DNA from: JANJUB01 sp031386985
Lineage (GTDB): Bacteria > Armatimonadota > Fimbriimonadia > Fimbriimonadales > Fimbriimonadaceae
Direction of reading: 5' to 3'
NCBI GenBank assembly: GCA_031386985.1
Contig: JANNCV010000016.1
Location: forward strand, 186,001-250,000
DNA: 64,000 nt
This document shows, piece after piece, positions 37,601 through 44,705 of this stretch. The number at the start of each line of letters is the position of its first letter. The stretch's first letter is position 1. The notes under the pieces were generated by a model. That model was not told the origin of the DNA. It did not search any database and saw only the letters and a program-made list of their open reading frames with translations. Both the position numbers and the translations under genes were made by a program.

Positions 37601-37931
37601 GCCGGGCTTCCCAGTATTCAAAAAGCTGTTTACTATTCCCAAGCTCTTGTCCAATCCCCGCGAGCAGCCCGGCATACCACTGCTCGGGGGTGACGTTCGC
37701 TCCGATTCGCTGGAGGTCGAGTTTGACCGTGGCGATGCCTTGCTCCTTAAGCTTGACAATCGTGCGCGCAACCAAAGAGGATTTGCCTTTTTGGCGTGAA
37801 TCGAGAATATAAACGTATTCACCCGCGAGAAGAGCTTGAAGCAACTGAGCATCGGCCACCCGCTCGATGTAGCTTGGCGCGCTAGGCTCCATCGTCCCAC
37901 CGGGCTTGAAAAATGGGTTTTGGCGCTCCAT
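34626..37931 (-). CDS. Membrane-anchored AAA-like (AAA_35) NTPase with WD40 propeller, copy 2
   Basis: 1101 residues. The first 360 residues are nearly the same as in copy 1 (MERQNPFFKPGGTMEPSAPS, DSRQKGKSSLVARTIVK, IVIFVDEVDFVRALD). One membrane helix follows (VAAVIIGAMAFLVVANMKLA), then a coiled stretch and FRGWEWDHWD. The WD40 part is more regular than in copy 1 (LTAGQDGTARLWDTRSGALL, VMTGSLNGDLKLWDLNR, LTHGSDGTARIWNYATG, VITSADDKTVKIWSVATG). The diverged propellers on a conserved NTPase suggest two receptors with different ligands and one output. It has the same palindromic promoter as copy 1 and a probable leaderless start. Confidence 0.87.
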   Translation of the reverse strand: MERQNPFFKPGGTMEPSAPSYIERVADAQLLQALLAGEYVYILDSRQKGKSSLVARTIVKLKEQGIATVKLDLQRIGANVTPEQWYAGLLAGIGQELGNSKQLFEYWEARQSVGPLARWVGAIAEVVLSLSNQRIVIFVDEVDFVRALDFPTDEFFAGIRDCYNRRSEETGFDRLTFCLAGVATPGQLIRNPEVTPFNIGRKIELSDFTLDEIKPYAAVLASCNRDGELLAKRVHHWVNGHPYLTQLVCSHIAANTSIAAAEDVDRLVRELFFTPEARNREPNFADVERRILDPDVPGMTPDERKTQVLELYGRLLKGKGLEVSEENPVLASLLLSGIAIEQGNEIKVRNRVYELIFNEQWRKSVMPDAESRRQRRAHRLGAIRAGSVAAVIIGAMAFLVVANMKLAAERSDAIKLADANADRAERESYIRTMSIIDFEARNGKWLRVRQLLDKSKDSKFRGWEWDHWDLQLNGHIEQYKMPSWVGTILPTADGDWKVDSTGCLGAIRNKALTVIRQQEATGNGFVTPAFWGSNLGNNSWGVFDADSGRKLYSLPASRVLARTWSDLAVLELPGSLKLVRVGSRAATPAGPIPQIADLNTAFTSASRWVCLMDKRSGCTFVDRKHNRTFRIEHKAFDRNVIGIFDQAERLVYFYSLNNLVYVFDLEERRFVQKMANQGAPVACAVLSRDELKLLTAGQDGTARLWDTRSGALLHTIIGHQEGLGAVAFNSTETQVMTGSLNGDLKLWDLNRPSPVWTIREQSGQINMARLNHDASRLIAISEGKEGMCVIYDTVNRIPLSKVRIGSIPPPGLLKLSEDGGTAIVGSEGGDVWCFDLASASIRWKSTPFKDSLNAAAIAPNGEQVIVGDYAGNVAALSMKTGGLLKRRSIGADRVVGFAYHPNSDVVAMGCLSEIFVCRTSDLSTVNKYEDPIPRTVRSMVFTADGELLTARNFKVSLLSWPGLAEIREFKGHAGRVYGAFPSPSGNLLLTHGSDGTARIWNYATGALLQTLRHDSWVSTAEFSADETRVITSADDKTVKIWSVATGEQITQLPSPDSPMFCASFSGDQSTAVTGAQDGTVTVFFTRKSLPWRRYLESTRKL

Positions 37932-37939
37932 TAGCCTTT

Positions 37940-37974
37940 ATTGTAGGCCACTAATTGTGACGAACCTCGTCACA
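37940..37974 (-). promoter_or_regulatory. Palindromic TGTGACGA box and -10 hexamer, AAA/WD40 copy 2 promoter
   Basis: ATTGTA (37940-37945; minus strand TACAAT), 10 bp, TGTGACGA (37956-37963), ACC, TCGTCACA (37967-37974). It matches the copy 1 promoter in box, spacing and hexamer, while the surrounding bases differ. Confidence 0.75.
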
Positions 37975-38126
37975 AATTGCGAACTTCGGGCCGAGTGATT
38001 TGAAGCTTGGTTGTTTCGGGCGCTGTCGCTGACTAGTAATCTCCCCAGATTTCGCGCAAGAATCTGAAATTTGGGATTATCGCGGAACAAAGGCACATAA
38101 AATGCTGTTTGACAGATTGAATATTC

Positions 38127-38669
38127 ATGAAGCGTTTTTTGTTGATTTCACTAGTTGCCGTTTCCGCAGCGTTTTCTGCGGCTCAATCTCGTAGCTCGTT
38201 CCAGATTGCCAACTCCTTTACCGGAATAACGATCACCCAACTCAACTCATTAACTTGGGACGTGCAGCTTTCGGCGGCTCCAACCGTTGTCTATCTGAAC
38301 CAGACTTACACCGTCACCGAGTTGTTTGGATTTTGGGCCTTGGACAACGATAACGACATGAGTGCGACGGGAACGAGCTTTGCCCAATGGAACTATAGTC
38401 AAAGCTATTCGGGACTCGGCGGCATCGCTGGATTCAAAACGAACCCGAACCAAGGAATCGTTCCGGGTGGCTCGCAAACGTTCTCGCTATCTAGTTTGAA
38501 CGGTACGGTAGAGAACACGGGCGTTCATGTTCGATTTGCGGAGTTCCTACCAGGGGGAGGAAACACAATTTATCTGGAGACTCCTCCGGCAAGCACCCCC
38601 GAGCCAACTACGCTGGCGGCGCTTGCCCTCGGTGGAGTAGCACTGTTGCGCAGGCGAAAGCGAAGCTGA
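38127..38669 (+). CDS. PEP-CTERM sorting-signal protein
   Basis: 180 residues with a signal peptide (MKRFLLISLVAVSAAFSAAQ) and a C-terminal sorting tail: the PEPTT motif, a hydrophobic helix (LAALALGGVALL) and RRRKRS. The tail is the PEP-CTERM signal processed by exosortase, so the protein is probably displayed on the surface or in the exopolysaccharide. The middle is a beta-rich domain with many Ser, Thr and Asn residues and no known motif. A TAAAAT hexamer near 38097 may be the -10 box. No TGTGACG box is present, so it is not part of the neighbouring regulon. Confidence 0.85.
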   Translation: MKRFLLISLVAVSAAFSAAQSRSSFQIANSFTGITITQLNSLTWDVQLSAAPTVVYLNQTYTVTELFGFWALDNDNDMSATGTSFAQWNYSQSYSGLGGIAGFKTNPNQGIVPGGSQTFSLSSLNGTVENTGVHVRFAEFLPGGGNTIYLETPPASTPEPTTLAALALGGVALLRRRKRS

Positions 38670-38687
38670 AAAAGTGTTTCTGAGAGT

Positions 38688-38719
38688 AAAAAGGCGATCT
38701 TTACGGATCGCCTTTTTTA
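38688..38719 (+). terminator. Intrinsic terminator of the PEP-CTERM gene
   Basis: AAAAGGCGATC pairs with GATCGCCTTTT around TTTACG and continues into a T run, 20 bp after the stop. Confidence 0.92.
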
Positions 38720-38846
38720 CTTTCTTTGCCCGACTGGGGCCGGAGTGAAGGCGGACCTCAGGGCCGATGGCTCGTATTATCACCAGGTTCTAGCTTCACT
38801 TTCTAAACAACGAGCAATTTGGGCCAAATATGTTGGAAAATAACTG

Positions 38847-41429
38847 ATGCTCGGAAATCTTCTTTTCACAGCGATGGCGGCAACTCTGCCACCACCCACA
38901 CTTCTCGTCAACCGCGTTCCTGGTGGCTATAGCTTGCGCCTCCAAGATGGTCCGGCATTCCGCACGACCAAAGCTTCGATTTCAAATCGCTCGACGCAGC
39001 GGTTGAACGATGGGTCGGTGATCGCCCTCTGGAACGAAGGTAGTGAGGCACGATACGCGATTGCGCTAGATGGCAAGACCGTTTTGCGCGAAGTAGCGGC
39101 TGATAGTACAGTCGCGTTGCGTTATGCAACCTTTGACCCGCTCAAGTCGGTACCCGCTCTAAGCGAGACAGTAACAACGCCTGTGGAGAACGAAATGTTC
39201 GTGATTCAGTTCAAAACGCAGCCTCTGGAAGCCTATCGGCGAGCGATTGAATCGGCGGGTGGCACCTGCTACGACGTCGTACCGACCAATAGTATGATCT
39301 GTCAGATTCCAGCCGAAGCACGTGCGGCTATTCAGGCTCTAGAGTTCGTTCGGTGGATGGGTGCGTATGAGGCGGCTTACCGACTCGATCCAGATCTCAT
39401 GAAGTTGTTAGATCGGGGCATACTCGGAACCCGCAAGTACAACATTCAAGTCAATGAAGCCGGGACTGGGATGCAAGCCATGGTGGCGGCGAGAATCATT
39501 GAACTTGGCGGCAGCATTGTTGAGCTGATCCCGCAAGGTTACAGGATGGCCGCCGAGTTGAGCCCAATCCAGTTAAAGCAGGTGCTTGGTTTCAATGAAG
39601 TCCACTTTGTTGATGCTTGGGGCCTCCCTGAGAATGACATGGATATAGCTCGCGCAAACTACGGTGGGAACTTTATTGAGACCACCCTTGGATACACTGG
39701 TCAAGGCGTTCGGGCTGAAGTTATGGATGGTGGCTTACTCCTCACCCACTCAGCATTCCAAACCCTCCCGCCAATACAACACGCCGCTTCACCCATCGTA
39801 TCCGATTCTCACGGAACTTCGACTTACGGCATCAATTTTGGCAACGGCGCCGGTAATGCTCTTGGACGGGGCATGATGCCAAATGCGCAAGGAGTCATCG
39901 CAAGTTACAATTCAATGTCCGGCGGAAATCGAATGACGCACACTCAACAACTGTTGACAGCGCCCTACTTCTGCGTTTATCAATCCAATAGTTGGGGAAA
40001 TGCCCGTACTCTGAGCTACACCACGATTTCGGCGGAGATGGACAATATCCTTTTCCTGAATGACGTAACGATTCTTAACTCGCAATCAAATGCTGGCAAC
40101 CAAATGTCCCGACCAGAGGCTTGGGCCAAGAACGTAGTTTCGATTGGAGCGTTCTTCCATCAGAACACTGCGGTGCTCACGGATGACCGCCATTCTCTGG
40201 GGGCAAGTATCGGACCTGCTGCGGATGGTCGAATCAAACCTGAACTAGCACACTATTACGATGCAACGCTTTGTCCGACGACGGGAAGCAATACGGCGTA
40301 CACGACGGGATTTGGTGGAACAAGCGGCGCAACTCCGATAACCGCTGGGCACTTTGGACTCATGTTCCAAATGTGGCACAACGGCATTTTTGGAAACACT
40401 GCGGCGGCGTCAACGGTGTTTGACAATCGGCCCAGGGCCACATTGGCTAAAGCGCTGATGATTAACACCGCCAACCAATACCCACTGCCCGCTCCGTTTG
40501 ATATCACCCGAAACGTGCAAGGCTGGGGTTCGGTTCATTTGAGCAATCTCTACAACGCCCGTAACAAGATGTGTTTCGTCAACGAGACTGACGTGCTTAC
40601 GAACCTCCAAACCAAAACCTACAAAGTCGTTGTAGTAGCGGGCGAGCCCTCGCTCAAGGCGACAATGGCTTACACCGATCCGCCGGGAGCGGTTGGTGCG
40701 GCTCAAGCTCGCAAGAACAATCTTAGCTTGCGCATTACGGGTCCAACTGGAACTGTTTGGCGCGGCAACAACGGGATGGCCAATGCAAACTGGACGGCAT
40801 CCGGCGGAGTTGAGGACAACATAAACACCGTCGAAAATGTCTACATTCAGAGCCCAGCGGCGGGAACCTACACCGTCGAAGTAATTGGTTCAGATATTAA
40901 CACGGATGCTCGACCTGAAACGGCAGCTGTGATTGATGCAGATTACGCGCTCGTCGTGAACGGCATAATCAATGGTCCGCTCGCCCCAAGTGCGGTTGCT
41001 ATCGGAGCTTCGCCAAACTTTGGCGGAAACCTCGCGAGCCTGGCCATTAGCGAGAACAACAAGCTCTTAGTCGGAAGTTCGTACATTTCATCGAGAAGTC
41101 GCTTCTCTAGCGATATTGACACGACCTTTACGACTGGCCTCAGCTCGCTTTCGAAGCTGGATATCACGCTTGAGCGTAGTGCGTCCTTCCCCGGCGCGAC
41201 TGAAACCGTGCAAGTGCTGAACCCAACCACCGGCCTTTGGGTAACGGTGGCAACGACGGTCGTTCCCCAGAACACGGATACAGTTCTCAACGTATCGGTG
41301 CCAAGTCCGGGCTCGTATATCAGTGGCGGTATTGTCAAGGTTCGATGCAACTATGATAAGTTGGATTCGACCCTCGCGCGCACGGCTTCGATCAATACGG
41401 ATTACATCCGAATCAAAGCTCAACCGTAG
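38847..41429 (+). CDS. Secreted subtilase-family (S8) protease, 860 aa
   Basis: The N-terminus is a short hydrophobic leader (MLGNLLFTAMAAT). Residues 100-270 look like a propeptide of two inhibitor-I9-like units (MFVIQFKTQPLEAYRRAIES, SIVELIPQGYRMAAELSP). The catalytic domain has AEVMDGGLL (Asp294), SDSHGTSTYG (His322), the oxyanion Asn in QSNSWGN, and GGTSGATPITAG (Ser493). The region after the protease holds a P-domain-like sandwich (LSLRITGPTGTVWRGNNGM, GTYTVEVIGSD) and a C-terminal beta domain. It differs in sequence and architecture from the 564-aa subtilase at 25426 and has no TGTGACG box. Confidence 0.87.
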   Translation: MLGNLLFTAMAATLPPPTLLVNRVPGGYSLRLQDGPAFRTTKASISNRSTQRLNDGSVIALWNEGSEARYAIALDGKTVLREVAADSTVALRYATFDPLKSVPALSETVTTPVENEMFVIQFKTQPLEAYRRAIESAGGTCYDVVPTNSMICQIPAEARAAIQALEFVRWMGAYEAAYRLDPDLMKLLDRGILGTRKYNIQVNEAGTGMQAMVAARIIELGGSIVELIPQGYRMAAELSPIQLKQVLGFNEVHFVDAWGLPENDMDIARANYGGNFIETTLGYTGQGVRAEVMDGGLLLTHSAFQTLPPIQHAASPIVSDSHGTSTYGINFGNGAGNALGRGMMPNAQGVIASYNSMSGGNRMTHTQQLLTAPYFCVYQSNSWGNARTLSYTTISAEMDNILFLNDVTILNSQSNAGNQMSRPEAWAKNVVSIGAFFHQNTAVLTDDRHSLGASIGPAADGRIKPELAHYYDATLCPTTGSNTAYTTGFGGTSGATPITAGHFGLMFQMWHNGIFGNTAAASTVFDNRPRATLAKALMINTANQYPLPAPFDITRNVQGWGSVHLSNLYNARNKMCFVNETDVLTNLQTKTYKVVVVAGEPSLKATMAYTDPPGAVGAAQARKNNLSLRITGPTGTVWRGNNGMANANWTASGGVEDNINTVENVYIQSPAAGTYTVEVIGSDINTDARPETAAVIDADYALVVNGIINGPLAPSAVAIGASPNFGGNLASLAISENNKLLVGSSYISSRSRFSSDIDTTFTTGLSSLSKLDITLERSASFPGATETVQVLNPTTGLWVTVATTVVPQNTDTVLNVSVPSPGSYISGGIVKVRCNYDKLDSTLARTASINTDYIRIKAQP

Positions 41430-41451
41430 AACAGCCATCTCGCCTGTTTTG

Positions 41452-41481
41452 ATGCCGAGGGTGCAAACCCTCGGCATTTTT
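41452..41481. terminator. Bidirectional intrinsic terminator between the subtilase and dusB genes
   Basis: ATGCCGAGGGT (41452-41462) pairs with ACCCTCGGCAT (41467-41477), followed by a T run on the plus strand. It lies between the subtilase stop and the stop of the convergent dusB, whose TAA overlaps the T run. Confidence 0.9.
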
Positions 41482-42487
41482 ATTCTGAGTGGCTTTGGCC
41501 AAAGTCCACGAGCAAGGCTTCAAACTCTTTGTAACTGCTACATTTGGTGAGTTTTTCTCGCAGCGGGGCCGCGCCTGGATAGCCCTTAATGTACATCGGA
41601 ATCTGCCCGCGCAGTTGCCTGCACGCGAATAACTCGCCCATGTCCGAGTGTTTCGATTCAAATTCGATCATGAGGCGCAAATGTTCGAGGGCAACCTCAA
41701 CCCGCTCACTCAATCTTGGAGGAGACGCCGGTAACAACCGTTTGGAAGCCAGCACAATATCGCGCAGGAGCCAGGGATTGGAGATTGCCGCGCGGCCGAC
41801 CATCACCCCATCGCACCCCGTTTCGCGCATCATTTTGAGGGCATCATCGGGCTTCTTTACGTCGCCGTTTCCGATTAATGGAACTTGCACCGATGCGCGC
41901 ATGGCTTCAATTAGCCGCCAATCGGCTTCACCTTCGAAACCCTGTTTAGCAAAACGTGCATGAAGGGTAATCATTTTTGCCCCCGCATCTTGGAACCGCC
42001 GGGCCAGATCGGGAGCGGCAAAGAGAGACCAATCCCAGCCCGCTCGCACCTTCACTGTAACCGGAACCTTAACCGCCTCAACCACTTTTCGCACAATAAG
42101 GGCCGCATTCTCGGGGTCTTTCAGAAGCGCTGCGCCCGCTCCAGTTTTGCAAACCTTCGGAACCCAGCAGCCCATGTTAATATCCACAAGATCGGCTCCC
42201 ATTTCCTCTGCAACCCGCGCGGTTTCGGCCATGATTACCGGATCGCCGCCGAAGATTTGGATCCCGAGCGGGCGCTCGTCGGGATGAATTTCCATTTTCT
42301 TGAAGGTCTTTTGGGCGCCGTAATGTATCGCCATCGCACTGACAAACTCGGTGAACATTAAGCCCGGCCCGGCGATCCGTTTGGCCATGAGGCGGAAGGG
42401 AAGATTGGTCACATCCTCCATCGGCGCGAGCAAAACGGGCGGATCAACCCGAATCTCCCCAATGTTAAAGCCACCCATCGCTGACAT
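41480..42487 (-). CDS. dusB: tRNA-dihydrouridine synthase (DusB type)
   Basis: 335 residues. FMN-barrel blocks: VLLAPMEDVTNLPFR at residues 18-32, IQIFGGDP, DINMGCWVPKVCKTGAGAAL with the catalytic Cys, VKVRAGWDW, LHARFAKQGFEGEADW, IGNGDVKKP and VMVGRAAISNPWL. The enzyme reduces uridines in the tRNA D-loop using FMN and NADPH. The residue after the catalytic Cys is Trp (GCWVPKV) where most members have Pro. The start is ATG 42487, with an in-frame ATG three codons in. It is divergent from coaX across only 23 bp, sharing an overlapping -10 region. Confidence 0.92.
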   Translation of the reverse strand: MSAMGGFNIGEIRVDPPVLLAPMEDVTNLPFRLMAKRIAGPGLMFTEFVSAMAIHYGAQKTFKKMEIHPDERPLGIQIFGGDPVIMAETARVAEEMGADLVDINMGCWVPKVCKTGAGAALLKDPENAALIVRKVVEAVKVPVTVKVRAGWDWSLFAAPDLARRFQDAGAKMITLHARFAKQGFEGEADWRLIEAMRASVQVPLIGNGDVKKPDDALKMMRETGCDGVMVGRAAISNPWLLRDIVLASKRLLPASPPRLSERVEVALEHLRLMIEFESKHSDMGELFACRQLRGQIPMYIKGYPGAAPLREKLTKCSSYKEFEALLVDFGQSHSE

Positions 42488-42510
42488 ATTGTGGCGTAGA
42501 CTAAGAGTTC
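42488..42510. promoter_or_regulatory. Compact bidirectional promoter between dusB and coaX
   Basis: The near-symmetric TAGACTA at 42497-42503 gives TAGACT for coaX (8 nt before its ATG) and TAGTCT for dusB (10 nt before its ATG). No RBS fits in the 23-bp gap, so both transcripts should start at or next to the start codon. Confidence 0.55.
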
Positions 42511-43269
42511 ATGCTTCTGGCAATAGATATTGGCAACACCCAAACCGTTTTCGGGCTCGAATCCGAAGGGAAGTGGACAACCTGGCGATTGCAAACCGAT
42601 CACCACGCCACCGAAGATGAAATGGCGGCGCAACTTCGAGCGTTGTTTGATCTCAGCGGGTTGGAGTTTCGGGCGGATGCCGCGATTTGTGCGTCGGTTG
42701 TGCCTCCTCTGAACAACTCAGTAGCCAGGCTTTGCTCGAAGTGGCTTGGGCTAGAGTGTGTTTTCCTCAAGCATGATCCTCGGCTGTTGCTCGAAGTGAC
42801 CTATCAGCCTCCAACCGCCGTCGGAGCTGATCGGTTAGCTAATGCTTTAGGCGCCCTTGCCAGATTCAAACCGCCGATTATTGTTGTAGATTTCGGCACG
42901 GCGACAACGTTTGACGCGATTGATTCAAACGGAACCTATATCGGCGGCGCGATTCTGCCGGGGGTCATGGTTTCGACGGAGGCGCTCGTGGGCCATACCG
43001 CCAAACTGCCCCAAATCGAGTTCCGCACCCCCGACCGCGTCATCGGCCGAACCACCACCGAATCCCTCCAATCAGGCATCGTTTTGGGCTATGCGGGTGC
43101 CATAGATTCCCTAGCTCGTCGCATGACAACTGAGTTAGGCACAGCCAAAGTAATCGCCACCGGCGGCCTAGGAAGCATGTTTCTGGGGATATGTGAGACG
43201 ATTGAGTCGCACGAGCCGAATCTCACGCTTGAGGGTTTGGCGATTGCTTGGGACCGTTTACGTTTCTAA
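42511..43269 (+). CDS. coaX: Type III pantothenate kinase
   Basis: 252 residues, the usual length. Blocks: LLAIDIGNTQTVFGL (phosphate-binding loop, residues 2-16), PPTAVGADRLANALGA, IIVVDFGTATTFDAI with catalytic Asp, GGAILPGV and VIATGGLGSMF. The enzyme phosphorylates pantothenate, the first step of coenzyme A synthesis, and belongs to the ASKHA fold. There is no RBS; the TAGACT hexamer 8 nt before ATG suggests a leaderless mRNA. Confidence 0.95.
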   Translation: MLLAIDIGNTQTVFGLESEGKWTTWRLQTDHHATEDEMAAQLRALFDLSGLEFRADAAICASVVPPLNNSVARLCSKWLGLECVFLKHDPRLLLEVTYQPPTAVGADRLANALGALARFKPPIIVVDFGTATTFDAIDSNGTYIGGAILPGVMVSTEALVGHTAKLPQIEFRTPDRVIGRTTTESLQSGIVLGYAGAIDSLARRMTTELGTAKVIATGGLGSMFLGICETIESHEPNLTLEGLAIAWDRLRF

Positions 43270-43317
43270 CCCTCCCTTCGGCCAGCAACCAAAGGCTCGG
43301 TACAAGAAGCTACGATT

Positions 43318-44253
43318 CTAGAAACTCACCGTGACCGTTCGCTTCGCAGAAGCAGTCTTGAGAACGCACGAAATCGCGGTGATAGGCTTTCCGGGGCTGA
43401 AATGATATTCACCGGTTACGGTGGCTCCGGCGGGGATATCACCATCCCACGATTTGCCGGTTGCTTTGTCTATGAAATCGGGATAATAGGCGACGGATTC
43501 ACCCGTGCTTGTCGTGAGGGTTGCACTGACGTATTGCCATCCCCACTTCGCCGGTAGCAGCGTTCGATTCGTAACTTGAACGTCAACCGCAACCTTGTTT
43601 TCGCCCGGCAACGCTCGCAAGCCGAGCACCTTGGCTTCGAGGGCGTCGAGTTCGAAGGGTTGGTCAACCTTCACCTTGGCTGTATCAGCATAGACGAGCC
43701 CATCGTTCGAAAATACGGAGGTGGATTTCGCGACACTTGCCGTCAAATCGTATCGCCTGATGTTGCTCCTTCCTTGATACTGATAATAGGCGCCGATCCG
43801 GAGCGTGGAGAACCTCGCTGGTCCGCGAAGAATGACCGTGAAATCCGCAGATTCACCCTTCTTCAAGTCCTTGCGCAAGTAGGCAAGGGTGCTATCAACC
43901 GCCCCAATATAGTGATAGTCACCGGCTACGGCTCCGGTGTCGAAAATGCGAGTCTGAAACGTGTCACTCGTGTGCAGTTGTGCAATCGTATTCGAGGGGT
44001 TCTTGATGGTGCATTTCAACAAAACGAGCTTCTGCCCCTCTCCGGCCACGTGGGTCTCATTCTTGGCGCCAAAGAACAGGGCCGTTCGGACGGAGTTGAT
44101 CGTGACCCACCGTTGAGAACCGACATCCAACACCTGATTCGAGCCGGAAACGCGACTGACGTAACCAAGGAGATAAGGAACACCAAGCTTCGCGTTGGGC
44201 ACAAACGGGGGTGCACCTTGCGCGACGAAGAGTGCGACCAGTGGGATCAGCAT
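43318..44253 (-). CDS. Secreted beta-sandwich protein of unknown function, 311 aa
   Basis: A signal peptide (MLIPLVALFVAQGAP) is followed by two Ig-like or DUF4352-like halves (LVLLKCTIKNPSNTIAQLHT, AVDVQVTNRTLLPAKWGWQY). The pattern of strands with conserved turn residues suggests a pair of immunoglobulin-type domains. TAGGAT lies 6 nt before ATG 44253 with no RBS, another likely leaderless start. No enzymatic motif or recognised partner is visible. Confidence 0.7.
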   Translation of the reverse strand: MLIPLVALFVAQGAPPFVPNAKLGVPYLLGYVSRVSGSNQVLDVGSQRWVTINSVRTALFFGAKNETHVAGEGQKLVLLKCTIKNPSNTIAQLHTSDTFQTRIFDTGAVAGDYHYIGAVDSTLAYLRKDLKKGESADFTVILRGPARFSTLRIGAYYQYQGRSNIRRYDLTASVAKSTSVFSNDGLVYADTAKVKVDQPFELDALEAKVLGLRALPGENKVAVDVQVTNRTLLPAKWGWQYVSATLTTSTGESVAYYPDFIDKATGKSWDGDIPAGATVTGEYHFSPGKPITAISCVLKTASAKRTVTVSF

Positions 44254-44339
44254 CTCATCATCCTACCCATTCAGTAGCGCGTGAAGCGGCTCGGCAACGA
44301 ACAGATACGCAGAAACTGATGGGGCGCGAGGGGCGTCGG

Positions 44340-44618
44340 AAACTCCCCGCAACCCCCAGAAAACTCTCCGGGAATCACTCCAGTAACTCCTGAACCGATC
44401 CCAGGAACTCCGGGAACCAATCCAGCCACTCCTAGGCTCTCCCCAGGAACCCCTGGAACCAGTCCAGCCACTCCTGGAGTCGCCCCAGGAACTCCTAGAA
44501 CCACTCCAGCCGCTCCTGGAACCGCCAAAAACTCTCCTGGGATCACTCCAGTAACTCCTGGAACCACCCCAGCCCGCCTGGACCCATCCCAGTAACTCCT
44601 GGAACCACTCCCGGCGTT
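44340..44618. repeat. Array of about 13 degenerate 21-bp repeats upstream of the FnIII-like gene
   Basis: Units of the form ACTCCTGGAACCACTCCAGT begin at about 44342, 44363, 44386, 44407, 44428, 44449, 44470, 44491, 44512, 44533, 44554, 44575 and 44595. Most steps are 21 bp. Each unit is quasi-palindromic (CTGGA ... TCCAG), so the array could form serial small hairpins. All units differ from each other, and there are no spacers. Because 21 bp is seven codons, several frames on both strands stay open (for example TPGTTPA heptads on plus), but none has a convincing start. The array ends 88 bp before the gene at 44706. Confidence 0.9.
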
Positions 44619-44705
44619 CATCCAAAGGTCCCGGGCCGGCACCGTAGACTCAAATGCATCGTTAAACCACTTGAACTGCTCCAAAGGAGCAAGGAGAAAA
44701 ACAAA

